Below are positions 18,183-27,910 of a stretch of 64,000 nucleotides of DNA, piece by piece. The translations under genes were made by a program, and so were the position numbers. Every line of letters begins with the position of its first letter. Position 1 is the stretch's first letter. This stretch comes from Burkholderiaceae bacterium DAT-1 (GTDB lineage: Bacteria > Pseudomonadota > Gammaproteobacteria > Burkholderiales > Chitinimonadaceae). The notes under the pieces are model-generated. The model was not told the DNA's origin and searched no databases. It saw only the letters and a program-made list of their open reading frames with translations. Location of the stretch: assembly GCA_019084025.1 (NCBI GenBank), contig JAHRBI010000006.1:248001-312000 (forward strand), in the 5' to 3' direction.

Positions 18183-18617
18183 TCATTCCTCGTCAATCAG
18201 TCCACGAATGGACTTCACCGCCTCTTTGGCCTGAAATGCGCAGTAGCCGGGGCGAGGGCCGACTTCGGGGTGCTTGCGGCAGGTATTCGGGCGTTTCTCA
18301 TAGACCGTGCAGCGGCGGCTGTGCAGATCAAGATACTGACAGTCGCCATTGGCGCGGCGCGCCAGCGTAAAGATATTCGCTTTGTGACTGAAATGCTCGA
18401 TGACACGCGCCTTTTCCAATCGTTTGGCGATATTCTTGGGCGCTTCATGTTCGGCCTCGAAAGGATCAACCAGCCCCAGACGAACCAGATCGCTCAGGCG
18501 TACCTCTACCGGCATGGCGCAACAAGCAGCCATGCAGTGCTCACAGTATTCCTGACGGAATTTGACCCAGGAACCCAGTCGGTCAAGATTGGAAATATGG
18601 CGAATCGGGATATTCAT
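18183..18617 (-). CDS. YkgJ-family cysteine-cluster protein
   Basis: 144-residue protein with a Cys pattern typical of the YkgJ/CxxCxxCC family, thought to bind zinc or an iron-sulfur cluster: CEHCMAACCAM near the N-terminus, then GDCQYL, RRCTVYEKRPNTCRKHP and GYC. The block CxVYxxRPxxCR is the family hallmark. The start at MNIPIRHISNLDRLG (18617) is preferred over 18635 because GGAAG lies 8 bases upstream. Molecular function unknown. Confidence 0.88.
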   Translation of the reverse strand: MNIPIRHISNLDRLGSWVKFRQEYCEHCMAACCAMPVEVRLSDLVRLGLVDPFEAEHEAPKNIAKRLEKARVIEHFSHKANIFTLARRANGDCQYLDLHSRRCTVYEKRPNTCRKHPEVGPRPGYCAFQAKEAVKSIRGLIDEE

Positions 18618-18764
18618 GATGTGTGCTTCCGGCAATCAAACCACATTTTACCTGATCCCGGCCATATCAGCCCGCCCAACTGTTTGCCAGATAGCGGAAG
18701 GCCATGCAGTAGGGTTCGCTGCAGACTACAGTCATAGCATCCCATTCCGTTAGGAGGCCAGACC

Positions 18765-19631
18765 ATGCATCTGCCCTACCCCCGGTCAGGACTCGTGCGC
18801 ACATGCCTCCGCGTGCTCCACCTGTGCGGGATAACCTGCATAGCCAGCGGAATGATCGTGGCGGCACGTGCAGCCTGCCCTTCATCCATGCTGGGCGCCA
18901 CAGCTGAACTGGGGCTGGCCGTGTTTCGCGACCAGAATGGACAGCCTGCGGGTATTATCGTGGACATGTATCGCGAGCTGGGCAGACGCAGCGCTTGCCC
19001 CGTCGATGTGCAACTCATTCCACCCGCACGCATGATGGCGATGCGTGATCATAATCAGATTCCCATGGTCGCCCCCAGCTCGGCGGCAGTCGTCAACCTA
19101 TACAAAGGGTCGATTTTTGTGCCGATGTTCGTATCGCACATGGACCTGATCGTGCACAAGCAATTTGCTAAAGGTATCTCGGCGCACAGCATCAGCGATC
19201 CGAATATCCGCTTCGGGGTGATGCGCGGCGCACGCTACGGCGACTGGGCGGACAAATTCATCAGCAGCATTCCTGACGCACAGCGTGTAGTGGTTAACTC
19301 CGTCGAAAATATCTACCGCATGATGGAGGCCGGGCGAATTCAGGCTACCTTTGGTAACGATTACGTTTATCGCTACTACCTCAAACAGATGGCGCATGCC
19401 GATGACTTTCTCATCGTGCATCTAAAAGAGTTGCCGACGGTCGATGTTGGACCGGCCCTACTCAATCCGCCACTCAGTGAGGCAGACTTGCAGCTACTCA
19501 TTACCCATCTCAAAGGCATGCGTGATGATGGCACTATGGAGAAAATCCTCAGCCAGCATTTTGACCCGCAAACATCACGCAGTCTTTCACTGCCGACCCT
19601 GCATCAGAGTGAAGTTCGCGCAACCAAGTGA
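18765..19631 (+). CDS. Periplasmic substrate-binding protein, SBP_bac_3-like, without transporter genes
   Basis: 288-residue exported protein of the type II periplasmic binding fold (amino-acid ABC transporter/PBPb type). A signal peptide with a long n-region ends near ARAAC (residues 1-37). The mature part shows the family order: GLAVFRDQNGQPAGIIVDMYREL, FGVMRGARYGDW, VENIYRMMEAGRIQATFGNDYVYRY, and a C-terminal LKGMRDDGTMEKILSQHF. No permease or ATPase gene is adjacent, so it may be an orphan sensor-type protein; many betaproteobacteria carry several of these. A strong ribosome site AGGAGG lies 7 bases before the ATG. Confidence 0.8.
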   Translation: MHLPYPRSGLVRTCLRVLHLCGITCIASGMIVAARAACPSSMLGATAELGLAVFRDQNGQPAGIIVDMYRELGRRSACPVDVQLIPPARMMAMRDHNQIPMVAPSSAAVVNLYKGSIFVPMFVSHMDLIVHKQFAKGISAHSISDPNIRFGVMRGARYGDWADKFISSIPDAQRVVVNSVENIYRMMEAGRIQATFGNDYVYRYYLKQMAHADDFLIVHLKELPTVDVGPALLNPPLSEADLQLLITHLKGMRDDGTMEKILSQHFDPQTSRSLSLPTLHQSEVRATK

Positions 19632-19682
19632 GCAGCTAGCCAGTCGTACCGGATTGAATCGTATCCGGACACAGCAAAAGGA

Positions 19683-19703
19683 AAAGGGGCCAGTGGCCCC
19701 TTT
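19683..19703. terminator. Bidirectional terminator between the binding protein and glyA
   Basis: Perfect 9-bp stem AAAGGGGCC / GGCCCCTTT with AGT loop. A run precedes and T run follows the stem, so it can stop both converging genes. Confidence 0.8.
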
Positions 19704-19723
19704 GTCACGGATACACGCCGCGA

Positions 19724-20968
19724 TTATTTGGCATATACCGGGAAACGAGCAGTCAGGGCATGTACCTTGGCCTTCACGGCGTCCAGATTAGCCTGATCGT
19801 TCGGGTTATCCAGTACATCAGCAACCAGATTGGCCACCTGAATCGCTTCTTCTTCCTTGAAGCCACGGGTAGTGATGGCCGGCGAACCAATGCGGATGCC
19901 GGAGGTCACGAACGGAGTTTCCGGATCGTTCGGAATCGCGTTCTTGTTCACGGTGATATGTGCCAGACCCAGTGCAGCATCGGCTGCTTTGCCGGTCAGA
20001 CCCTTCGGACGCAGATCAACCAGGAATACGTGGCTTTCGGTACGGCCGGAGATAATGCGCAGGCCGCGCTCGGCCAGTGTCTTGGCCATGGCGGAAGCGT
20101 TCTTCAGCACTTGCTCCTGATACGCCTTGAATTCCGGCTGCAGCGCTTCCTTAAAGGCTACGGCCTTGGCGGCGATCACGTGCATCAGCGGGCCGCCCTG
20201 CAGGGTCGGGAACACATTGGAGTTCAGTGATTTTTCGAATTCGGCCTTGGCCAGAATCAGGCCACCACGCGGACCACGCAGGGTCTTGTGGGTGGTGGAG
20301 GTCACGAAGTGCGCATGCGGTACCGGATTCGGGTAGACACCTGCGGCAACCAGACCGGCATAGTGGGCCATGTCTACCATAAAGTAGGCACCCACCTTGT
20401 CGGCGATTTCACGCATGCGCGCCCAGTCAAAACGCAGGGCAAATGCAGATGCGCCACCGATAATCAGCTTCGGCTTCTTTTCCATGGCGACGCGTTCCAT
20501 ATCGTCGTAGTCGATCTCTTCATTTTCATTGAGACCATAGGCAACGATATTGAACAGCTTGCCGGACAGGTTGGCAGGCGAACCGTGGGTCAGGTGACCG
20601 CCGTGGCCGAGGTTCATCCCCATCACGGTATCACCCGGCTTCAGAATGGAGAAGTACACCGCCTGATTGGCTTGCGAACCAGAATGCGGCTGCACGTTGG
20701 CGTATTCGGCACCGAACAGTTGCTTCACGCGGTCGATGGCCAGCTGCTCAACCTTGTCCACGTATTCACAGCCACCGTAGAAACGCTTGGCCGGATAGCC
20801 TTCGGCGTACTTGTTGGTCAGCTGGGAGCCCTGAGCTTCCATCACGGCCGGGCTAGTGTAGTTTTCAGACGCGATCAGCTCGATGTGCTCGTGCTGGCGG
20901 ACAACTTCACCTTGAATGGCGGCGGACAGATCAGGATCGAATTCGGCAATGGACAGCGGCTTGAACAT
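19724..20968 (-). CDS. glyA: Serine hydroxymethyltransferase
   Basis: PLP enzyme converting serine and tetrahydrofolate to glycine and 5,10-methylene-THF. The 414 residues match the family (E. coli 417). Visible motifs: [10 protein letters not shown] near the N-terminus, [28 protein letters not shown], and the PLP-lysine region [15 protein letters not shown]. The start is placed at [14 protein letters not shown] (20968); the open frame extends 33 codons upstream but that part is not family-like. Likely monocistronic, about 140 bp from the end of ubiD. Confidence 0.98.
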   Translation of the reverse strand: MFKPLSIAEFDPDLSAAIQGEVVRQHEHIELIASENYTSPAVMEAQGSQLTNKYAEGYPAKRFYGGCEYVDKVEQLAIDRVKQLFGAEYANVQPHSGSQANQAVYFSILKPGDTVMGMNLGHGGHLTHGSPANLSGKLFNIVAYGLNENEEIDYDDMERVAMEKKPKLIIGGASAFALRFDWARMREIADKVGAYFMVDMAHYAGLVAAGVYPNPVPHAHFVTSTTHKTLRGPRGGLILAKAEFEKSLNSNVFPTLQGGPLMHVIAAKAVAFKEALQPEFKAYQEQVLKNASAMAKTLAERGLRIISGRTESHVFLVDLRPKGLTGKAADAALGLAHITVNKNAIPNDPETPFVTSGIRIGSPAITTRGFKEEEAIQVANLVADVLDNPNDQANLDAVKAKVHALTARFPVYAK

Positions 20969-21069
20969 GGGGCGGCAACCTGTGCACGTTGGGAAGGCCA
21001 TTATTTTATCACGCAATTTCACCTTAAAGGCGTGAAAAAAATCACTACAGACTGAAGCAATGTTCATCC

Positions 21070-21093
21070 CCCGCCATGAGGACGCATGGCGGG
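21070..21093 (-). terminator. Hairpin after ubiD
   Basis: Perfect 9-bp stem CCCGCCATG / CATGGCGGG with a 6-base loop, 14 bp past the ubiD stop on the minus strand. Little T follows. Confidence 0.5.
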
Positions 21094-21106
21094 CGTTCAG
21101 CAGTGC

Positions 21107-22630
21107 TTATAGTCCAAGCGAATCCCACAGCGCATCAACCCTGGCCTTCGCATCAGCGTCCCGACTAATCGGAACACCCCATTCTCGATTGGTTTCACCT
21201 GGCCACTTGTTAGTGGCATCCATCCCCATTTTTGAGCCAAGGCCGGAAATCGGCGAGGCAAAATCGAGGTAGTCGATGGGGGTATGATCCACCATCACCG
21301 TATCGCGCACCGGATCCATCCGGGTGGTAATCGCCCAGATCACTTCCTTCCAGTCACGCGTATCGACATCATCATCCACCACTACAATGAATTTGGTGTA
21401 CATGAACTGACGCAGGAACGACCAAACGCCCATCATCACGCGCTTGGCGTGGCCTGCATACGCTTTTTTCATCGACACAATCGCCATGCGGTAGGAACAC
21501 CCTTCCGGTGGCAGGTAAAAATCGACAATTTCCGGAAACTGCTTTTTCAGGATGGGGACGAACACTTCGTTGAGTGCTACCCCCAGAATGGCCGGCTCAT
21601 CTGGCGGTTTGCCGGTATAGGTGCTGTGGTAGATCGGGTCTTTTCGATGCGTGATGCGCTGAACTTCAAACACCGGGAACCAGTCCTGCTCGTTGTAGTA
21701 GCCAGTGTGATCGCCATAAGGTCCCTCGAGCGCATACAGGTAACCGTTGACTTCCTTAAGCGGCACGCCCGCTTCGCTGACGCCTCGGAAGCCAGCTTCG
21801 CACGTTGGGATCACGCCTTCCAGCACAATCTCCGCTGTGGCCGGCACATTCAGATCATTTCCGATGCATTTCACTAGTTCGGTTTTGCTGCCGCGTAACA
21901 AGCCAGCAAACTGGTATTCACCCAATGAATCCGGTACAGGCGTCACTGCACCAAGAATGGTGGCCGGATCGCACCCCAGCACCACCGAAATGGGGAAAGG
22001 TGTACCCGGTGATTTGATAGCGTGTTCGCGGAAGTCCAGCGCCCCGCCACGATGCGCAAGCCAGCGCATGATCACCTGGTTTCGGCCAATGATTTGCTGG
22101 CGATAAATGCCGAGATTCTGGCGCGACTTATGCGGCCCACGTGTCACCACAAGCCCCCATGTAATCAGAGGTGCGACATCGCCAGGCCAGCAATGCTGTA
22201 CCGGAATACTGCCAAGATCAACGGCTCCGCCCTCTTTCACCACATCCTGGCACGGTCCGCTGGCGCGCACTTTGGGGGACATATTCATCACTTGCTTTAG
22301 CAAGGGTAACTTGTCCCAGGCATCTTTCAGGCCTTTGGGCGGCTCTGGCTCTTTCAAATAGGCCAACAGCTGGCCGATTTCGCGTAGCGCACTGACATCT
22401 TGCGCCCCCATACCCAGTGCAACACGATGCGGTGTGCCAAATAAATTCCCTAGCACTGGCATGCTGTACCCAGGTACATTTTCAAACAGAATCGCCGGTC
22501 CACCCTTGCGCAGGGTGCGGTCGCAGATTTCCGTCATTTCCAGCTTGGGCGACACAGGTACGCTCACACGCTTCAACTCGCCCTGAGCCTCAAGCTGATT
22601 GATAAAGTCGCGAAGATCGGAATATTTCAT
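21107..22630 (-). CDS. ubiD: 3-octaprenyl-4-hydroxybenzoate carboxy-lyase
   Basis: Prenylated-FMN-dependent decarboxylase of ubiquinone synthesis, 507 residues (E. coli 497). The N-terminus [22 protein letters not shown] and motifs [39 protein letters not shown] and [17 protein letters not shown] are strongly family-like. It needs prFMN from a UbiX, which is not in this window. The ATG at 22630 is the natural N-terminus. It stands alone between glyA and the kinase gene. Confidence 0.97.
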   Translation of the reverse strand: MKYSDLRDFINQLEAQGELKRVSVPVSPKLEMTEICDRTLRKGGPAILFENVPGYSMPVLGNLFGTPHRVALGMGAQDVSALREIGQLLAYLKEPEPPKGLKDAWDKLPLLKQVMNMSPKVRASGPCQDVVKEGGAVDLGSIPVQHCWPGDVAPLITWGLVVTRGPHKSRQNLGIYRQQIIGRNQVIMRWLAHRGGALDFREHAIKSPGTPFPISVVLGCDPATILGAVTPVPDSLGEYQFAGLLRGSKTELVKCIGNDLNVPATAEIVLEGVIPTCEAGFRGVSEAGVPLKEVNGYLYALEGPYGDHTGYYNEQDWFPVFEVQRITHRKDPIYHSTYTGKPPDEPAILGVALNEVFVPILKKQFPEIVDFYLPPEGCSYRMAIVSMKKAYAGHAKRVMMGVWSFLRQFMYTKFIVVVDDDVDTRDWKEVIWAITTRMDPVRDTVMVDHTPIDYLDFASPISGLGSKMGMDATNKWPGETNREWGVPISRDADAKARVDALWDSLGL

Positions 22631-22768
22631 GGCATCTACCTGTTGCTATCAGTCGCCTGAGGACCGACGCTCAAACGACACATGCGCCTCTACCGCGCGG
22701 TGAGGCGCGATCATACCGCCATGCAGGCGACAGGAACATTCATGCATGGATTATTTTTCGACAAGCGA

Positions 22769-24952
22769 TTATTTAGGCGCCAGGAGCTTGCTCGCTTGCG
22801 CCACGCTATCCTGTATATCCGGATCGGTGGCGCTCGCATGCGTTTGAACGCTTTGCAGTAAGGCGCGGCCTTCCTCAGACTTGCCCATCTTGAGCAGCAC
22901 CCGCCCTTTTTCCAGCATCACCGAAATGGTACGTGGATGATCATCACCCATGACTTTGCTCATACCTGCCAGCGACGCTTCCAGCAGCGGCAGTGCGCGT
23001 TCCGGATGGCCGGTTTTAACCTCAGAGTACGCCATATTCGCCATGGTATCGAGCGTATAGAAATTCAGATTGCCGAACGTCTGCTGCTGCCACTTCAGGT
23101 TTTCTGCGTACAGCTCCAATGCAATATCGTGGTGATTGAGGCGTGCTTCGAGATTGGCAAGATTATTGCGCGCATGGCTTGTACGCTTGTCACCTTCCCC
23201 GTATACCTCCATCCGTAGACGGTAGTTTTCGTCCGACAGCGCCAGGGCTTTTGTGAAATCGGGCGGGGTATGTGCATACGCATGAATAATGACGTGAACC
23301 GCCAGATTATTGAGGGCGGTCAAACTCAGTGGATGGCGCTTCCCTAGTACGGGTACCGTTCTGTTATAGAAGGACTCGGCCAGCGCCAATCCGCGGTCAG
23401 GCGTAATCACATCAGCCTGCGATTCCAGCCAATCGTTTTCGGCAGTCAGGGACTCAAGCGAGAGCGGTCCGACGTGCTGCTCGTATAAATGCCAGGCACG
23501 TTCCAGTAATTTGCCAGCGAGCTCGGGTTTGCCCAATCCTGAATAGCTGACACCCAATGTTTTGTAAAGTCTTGCCTGAACAATGGGTTGCCCGGCGAAG
23601 CGTTGTTCAATCTGCTTGGCAGCGTCATCAAGCAAATCGACAATGCGCGCATCCTTGCCCGATACCCTGGGGTCTGGAGCGGACAGCATCGATACCAGAA
23701 AGTCATTCACCGCCGCCGCCTCCGCTGCTGCATGGGAGGCTTCTTCGTGCGCACGTAACTCGGCACGCCAACTCAAGACTGTAAATGTGCCGGCCACCAT
23801 CAAACCCGCCAGCAACAATCCCGTTGCCAGTGATTCGACTTTATGCCGCGCAATAAACTTGCGTAACACATAGCGATTGGACCGAGGCATGGTCGCGAGT
23901 GGCTTGCCAGACAAATAGCGACGGACATCCGCAGCCAGATTACCAACCGATGGGTAACGCGCATTCGGATCGTAGGTAGTCGCGCGCAGCAGAATCGCAT
24001 CCAGCTCGCCCTTTAGTGCCTGCCGCAATGCGGGCTCTGGCATGGCCGGTGGCAATGAGGCAAGTGTTTGCGGCATTATCACAAGATCGCTGGCGAGCAT
24101 CGTCCCAAGCGTTTGTCCCTGCGCATCGGCAACGGGGGGGCGCTTACCGGTCAGCAGCTCGTATAGCAACATGCCTAGCGCGTACTGGTCGGATGCAAAT
24201 ACCACGCGTCCGCCTGCACGCTGCTCCGGGCTCGCGTAGCCGGGCGTATGCGCAGTGGAAGTGAGTTCGTCGGGTGCATCAGGCTGGGCGTGGGCGGTCG
24301 CGATACCAAAGTCCAGTAGTTTGGCGACACCTGCAGACGTCACCAGGATGTTGCCCGGCTTGATATCACGATGCACGATCATATTGCGATGCGCATGCGA
24401 TACCGCTTCGCAGACCTGCAAAAACAGGCGCAAGCGGGCACGGATATCCAGCTTATGCAAGGTAGCGTACAGGGTAATCGGGTGGCCATCCACGTATTCC
24501 ATGACGAAATAAGGATTGCCCGACTCATCGCTGCCGCCATCAAAAATCTGCGCAATGCCATGATGTTGCAGGCTGGCCAGCATCTGCCTTTCACGAGCGA
24601 ACAGATCTGCATGCGCGGAAGAGCTGCGGGTAATCAGCTTGAGCGCAACCTGCATGGCAAAGTCATCAATGCGCTCTGCAAGATAGACTTCACCCATGCC
24701 GCCAGCACCGATCTGCGACACGATTCGATAGCGCCCCACCTGACGCCCGATCATGGACTCCGGCGCGCGTCCATCGGAGGATTTCACGACTGTTCGCGTT
24801 TGCTGCAAAAGGGCGAGTACTTCCTGAGCCAGTTCGGGATCGTCGGCGCAATGCTCATGCAGCCAGGCCTCCCGCTCACCTGGCGACAGGCGCGCCAATG
24901 ATTGCAGCAGCATTTGCCGCCGACTGATGCGGGATACTGCATCCATGCTCAT
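22769..24952 (-). CDS. PknB-type Ser/Thr protein kinase with membrane helix and tetratricopeptide C-terminus
   Basis: 727 residues. An N-terminal helical part (1-65) is followed by a complete Hanks-type kinase domain (about 75-345): glycine loop IGAGGMGEVYLA, catalytic Lys105 (VALKLI), HRDIKPGN with D196, DFG with D214, and the APE-like YASPEQ. A single membrane helix lies at about 374-394 and the rest (about 400-727) is tetratricopeptide-like. The topology places the kinase in the cytosol and the repeats in the periplasm. The layout is common in betaproteobacteria and Xanthomonadales. It starts 6 bp after the FHA gene, so the two are one operon and the FHA protein is the likely first target. 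Confidence 0.92.
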   Translation of the reverse strand: MSMDAVSRISRRQMLLQSLARLSPGEREAWLHEHCADDPELAQEVLALLQQTRTVVKSSDGRAPESMIGRQVGRYRIVSQIGAGGMGEVYLAERIDDFAMQVALKLITRSSSAHADLFARERQMLASLQHHGIAQIFDGGSDESGNPYFVMEYVDGHPITLYATLHKLDIRARLRLFLQVCEAVSHAHRNMIVHRDIKPGNILVTSAGVAKLLDFGIATAHAQPDAPDELTSTAHTPGYASPEQRAGGRVVFASDQYALGMLLYELLTGKRPPVADAQGQTLGTMLASDLVIMPQTLASLPPAMPEPALRQALKGELDAILLRATTYDPNARYPSVGNLAADVRRYLSGKPLATMPRSNRYVLRKFIARHKVESLATGLLLAGLMVAGTFTVLSWRAELRAHEEASHAAAEAAAVNDFLVSMLSAPDPRVSGKDARIVDLLDDAAKQIEQRFAGQPIVQARLYKTLGVSYSGLGKPELAGKLLERAWHLYEQHVGPLSLESLTAENDWLESQADVITPDRGLALAESFYNRTVPVLGKRHPLSLTALNNLAVHVIIHAYAHTPPDFTKALALSDENYRLRMEVYGEGDKRTSHARNNLANLEARLNHHDIALELYAENLKWQQQTFGNLNFYTLDTMANMAYSEVKTGHPERALPLLEASLAGMSKVMGDDHPRTISVMLEKGRVLLKMGKSEEGRALLQSVQTHASATDPDIQDSVAQASKLLAPK

Positions 24953-24958
24953 ATGGCA

Positions 24959-25345
24959 TCAGGCCATTGATACGTTGGTGAGGTCTGCGGTTGCGTGTTC
25001 GGGATATGCGAGTACCAGCATGGCTTCTCCGCAGCGAATCTGGTCCCCGACTCTCAAGCGCGCATCCATAATCTGGCGTTCATTCACCCACACACCATTG
25101 GTGCTTTTGCAATCGTGGATGGTGATATCGACGAATTCGGCAGATTCGGGATTTTCTTGCACCAGAATCTCGGCATGAATACTGCTGACAGTGCCATCAA
25201 CCAAATTAATGTGGCAATCGCTGCTGCGGCCAATCAAATTGCTGCCCGACACCAGAGGGAAGCGATGGGCAATCACCTTTCCCACCATCAGGTTCAAGCA
25301 AAAATATGCACTCACAGCAAACCTCCCCATTAGACTATGTGCCAT
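24959..25345 (-). CDS. FHA domain protein, probable phosphothreonine reader of the adjacent kinase
   Basis: 128-residue protein made almost only of a forkhead-associated domain: LIGRSSDCHINL, VSSIHAEI and STNGVWVN carry the conserved GR, SxxH and NG residues that bind phosphothreonine. It has no transmembrane or effector domain. No clear ribosome site marks the start; ATG codons at 25345, 25330 and 25285 all keep the FHA core. It is the first gene of a two-gene operon with the kinase, and the FHA/kinase pairing suggests phospho-dependent signalling. Confidence 0.88.
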   Translation of the reverse strand: MAHSLMGRFAVSAYFCLNLMVGKVIAHRFPLVSGSNLIGRSSDCHINLVDGTVSSIHAEILVQENPESAEFVDITIHDCKSTNGVWVNERQIMDARLRVGDQIRCGEAMLVLAYPEHATADLTNVSMA

Positions 25346-25433
25346 GGTATCACGGAGAAAACCACCAATACGACGAGAAGCCGATGATGGGACGGATCAT
25401 CAGCTTTCATCAGTCTATTTAGATACAGTTAAA

Positions 25434-25464
25434 TAAAAAAAGAGGACACCGTCATGGCGTCCTC
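25434..25464 (-). terminator. Rho-independent terminator after the S9 peptidase
   Basis: On the minus strand GAGGACGCC / GGTGTCCTC (one G-T pair) is followed by seven T, 24 bp past the stop at 25488. Confidence 0.8.
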
Positions 25465-25487
25465 CCGCTTACAGGCAATTGTTCAGC

Positions 25488-27734
25488 CTAGTGAACGGCT
25501 TTACCTTTAACCTTTTCGTCGAAATAATCTGCGATCAAGTGGTAGACATGCTTCTTCATCGCGGGCGTAGACATGCCATGCTTGCCGCCCGGATAGGTCA
25601 TCAGACGGAATTGCGTGCCCTTGGTTTGCAGGGATGCCATCAACTGCGTGCTATTGGTGAACAGCACATTATCATCCGCCATGCCATGCACCAGCAGCAG
25701 CGGCGATGTCATCCCGTCCAGATAGGCCTCTACCTTACTGCCGGCATATCCCGCCGCATTGGTGTGCGGCGACGACAGGAAACGCTCTGTGTAATGGCTA
25801 TCGTACAGACTCCAGTCCGTCACAGGTGCGACCGATACGCCGGCAGCAAGTTCGTTTGATGCCTTTGCCAGCATCATCAAGGTCATATAGCCGCCATAGC
25901 TCCAGCCAAACATGCCAATACGCTGCGAATCAACAAAAGGTTGCGACTTCAGCCAGTGAATACCTGCCAGTTGGTCCGCCACTTCGGCGCGACCCAGATG
26001 CTTGTAGATGGCATCGGAGAACGCGCGGCTGCGGCGCGAGGAGCCCCGATTATCCAGGGTAAACACCACATAGCCGCGTTGCGCCATGTATTCATCGAAT
26101 AAATCACGATTCCAGCCGCGATTGACCAACTGGGTAGTTGGGCCGCCATACACCTTGATAAACACGGGATAGCGCTTGCTTGCCTCAAAGCCGAGCGGCT
26201 TGTACATGCGGTACTGCAATGTCTGCCCGTCTTCTGCCTTAAGCGTGCCAAATTCAGGCTTGATATGCGCATCGAGATACTTGCTGTAGGGATGCGCTGC
26301 ATCAAGCTTGTTTTCCTCAATCCAGCTCAACACCTTGCCATCCATGCCCCGAATGGCCGTTTTCGGCGGATTCATCGCATCCGACCAGGTATCCACATAC
26401 ATGGCAGTTTTGCTGGCCGCACCGGCAAAGGACACATCGTGCCAGCCATCTTCACGCGATACGCGCACCGGCTTGCCTGCGTTGCTCCCATCCAGCTTCA
26501 CCGCGTACAGTTGCTTGTCGGTCACTGCGTCAAGGTTGGCGGAGAAATACACCACGCCAGCGGCCTCATCTACCGCCTCGACATGATCGACATTCCAGTC
26601 GCCCGTAGTCAGCGGATGAACCTGCTTGCCGCTGCGGTCATGCAAATACAAATGCTTGTTGCCGGAGCGTTCGGACGCCCAGATAAAAGCATCACGCTTT
26701 TTCAGGAAGCGCAGATCGTTATGCAGATTGATCCATGTCGCGGAAGATTCGCTCAGCAGTGGCGCTTGCTTGCCGCTCGCCAGATCGGCTGCGATCAGCT
26801 CCAGCGATTGCTGGTTGCGGCTTTCACGCTGAAACGTGAGCGTGCTCGCATTCATCCAGCTGACGCGCGGCAGATAGATATCGGCATCTCCCCCCAGATC
26901 CAGCCAGCGGATCGAACCATCTTTCAGCGTTGATACGCCCAACTTCACTGTCACATTTTTGGCGCCCGCATAGGGGTAGCGCTGGCGGATCACCTCCGTG
27001 CGATCTGCATAGATTTCGAAACGCTGTGCTTCCGGCACCTGTGCCTCATCGTATTGCTTGAACGCAATCGAGGCGTCATCAGGCGACCACCAGTAGCCGC
27101 TGTGCTGATCCATCTCTTCTTGCGCGACAAACTCGGCCTCACCATTGTGAACCGTGCCCTTACCATCCTGAGTCAACTGGCGCACTGCATTGGTCGCCAG
27201 ATCAATCACGTACAGATTCTGATCACGAACCCACGATACATAATGGCCCTTTGGCGAAATCTTCGGATCAAGCAGGCCTTCACCTTCAACCAGCTTGCGT
27301 GCGCCTGCCGACTGCTTGTCCAGATCCAGAAAGTACAGTGCCTTGCCCAGCGGGAACAGCAGCTTGCGCCCATCGCTCGACCACTGATAATCAATAATGC
27401 CGCGCAATCCTGCCGTTCGGGCGCGTTCGCGCATCGCCTTTTCGGCGTCAGTCAGTTCTTCTTCCGGCACCAGCTCGCGCGAATCCACTAAACGATGCGT
27501 CGACTTCTTGTCGAGGTCATACACCCACAAATCCAGCTGATATTGATCCTGAGCACGCCCGCGCAGGAAACCAACCTGATTACCATCCGGCGACATGCGC
27601 ACACCGCGTGGTGTGGGGCCAGCCAGCGATGTCCCGCCAAAAATGGCGTCAATATTCAGTTGTTCCGCAGCCACATGCAGGCTGGCAGCAGCCGTCACTA
27701 AACAGATGGCGCGTGCAAGCGTCTTGATTCTCAC
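25488..27734 (-). CDS. S9-family dipeptidyl-peptidase IV-like serine peptidase, exported
   Basis: 748 residues from the GTG start. A signal peptide (MRIKTLARAICLVTAAASLHVAA) is followed by a beta-propeller (about 40-510) with the DPP IV motif EFVAQEEMDQHSGYWW, whose Glu pair holds the substrate N-terminus. The alpha/beta-hydrolase domain has the nucleophile GWSYGGYM (Ser about 612), the Asp in HGMADDNVLF and His in GGKHGMS. It removes N-terminal dipeptides, typically X-Pro, in the periplasm. The GTG at 27732-27734 has GGGAG 5 bases upstream; the ATG at 27752 would leave a non-typical leader. Confidence 0.93.
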   Translation of the reverse strand: MRIKTLARAICLVTAAASLHVAAEQLNIDAIFGGTSLAGPTPRGVRMSPDGNQVGFLRGRAQDQYQLDLWVYDLDKKSTHRLVDSRELVPEEELTDAEKAMRERARTAGLRGIIDYQWSSDGRKLLFPLGKALYFLDLDKQSAGARKLVEGEGLLDPKISPKGHYVSWVRDQNLYVIDLATNAVRQLTQDGKGTVHNGEAEFVAQEEMDQHSGYWWSPDDASIAFKQYDEAQVPEAQRFEIYADRTEVIRQRYPYAGAKNVTVKLGVSTLKDGSIRWLDLGGDADIYLPRVSWMNASTLTFQRESRNQQSLELIAADLASGKQAPLLSESSATWINLHNDLRFLKKRDAFIWASERSGNKHLYLHDRSGKQVHPLTTGDWNVDHVEAVDEAAGVVYFSANLDAVTDKQLYAVKLDGSNAGKPVRVSREDGWHDVSFAGAASKTAMYVDTWSDAMNPPKTAIRGMDGKVLSWIEENKLDAAHPYSKYLDAHIKPEFGTLKAEDGQTLQYRMYKPLGFEASKRYPVFIKVYGGPTTQLVNRGWNRDLFDEYMAQRGYVVFTLDNRGSSRRSRAFSDAIYKHLGRAEVADQLAGIHWLKSQPFVDSQRIGMFGWSYGGYMTLMMLAKASNELAAGVSVAPVTDWSLYDSHYTERFLSSPHTNAAGYAGSKVEAYLDGMTSPLLLVHGMADDNVLFTNSTQLMASLQTKGTQFRLMTYPGGKHGMSTPAMKKHVYHLIADYFDEKVKGKAVH

Positions 27735-27910
27735 TTTGTCTCCCTGGCCCATTATCTGACCGGATATTGCTTGAAATGCGTGCAGTGTGCCGAGTCAGAA
27801 AAATTTGTCCAGACACAGATGGCGACAGATTATAAGTTTGTGACTAATGCGCCTAGCCAAATGGACGGATTGCCGTTTACACTGACCCTCCTTCTTGCAC
27901 TGCAACATGA

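Noticed and set aside
3640-21093. GC-rich palindromes (3640, 11645, 19683, 21070) as a dispersed REP-type repeat
   Set aside because: The stems differ in sequence and each lies just after a gene end, so they are better explained as individual terminators.
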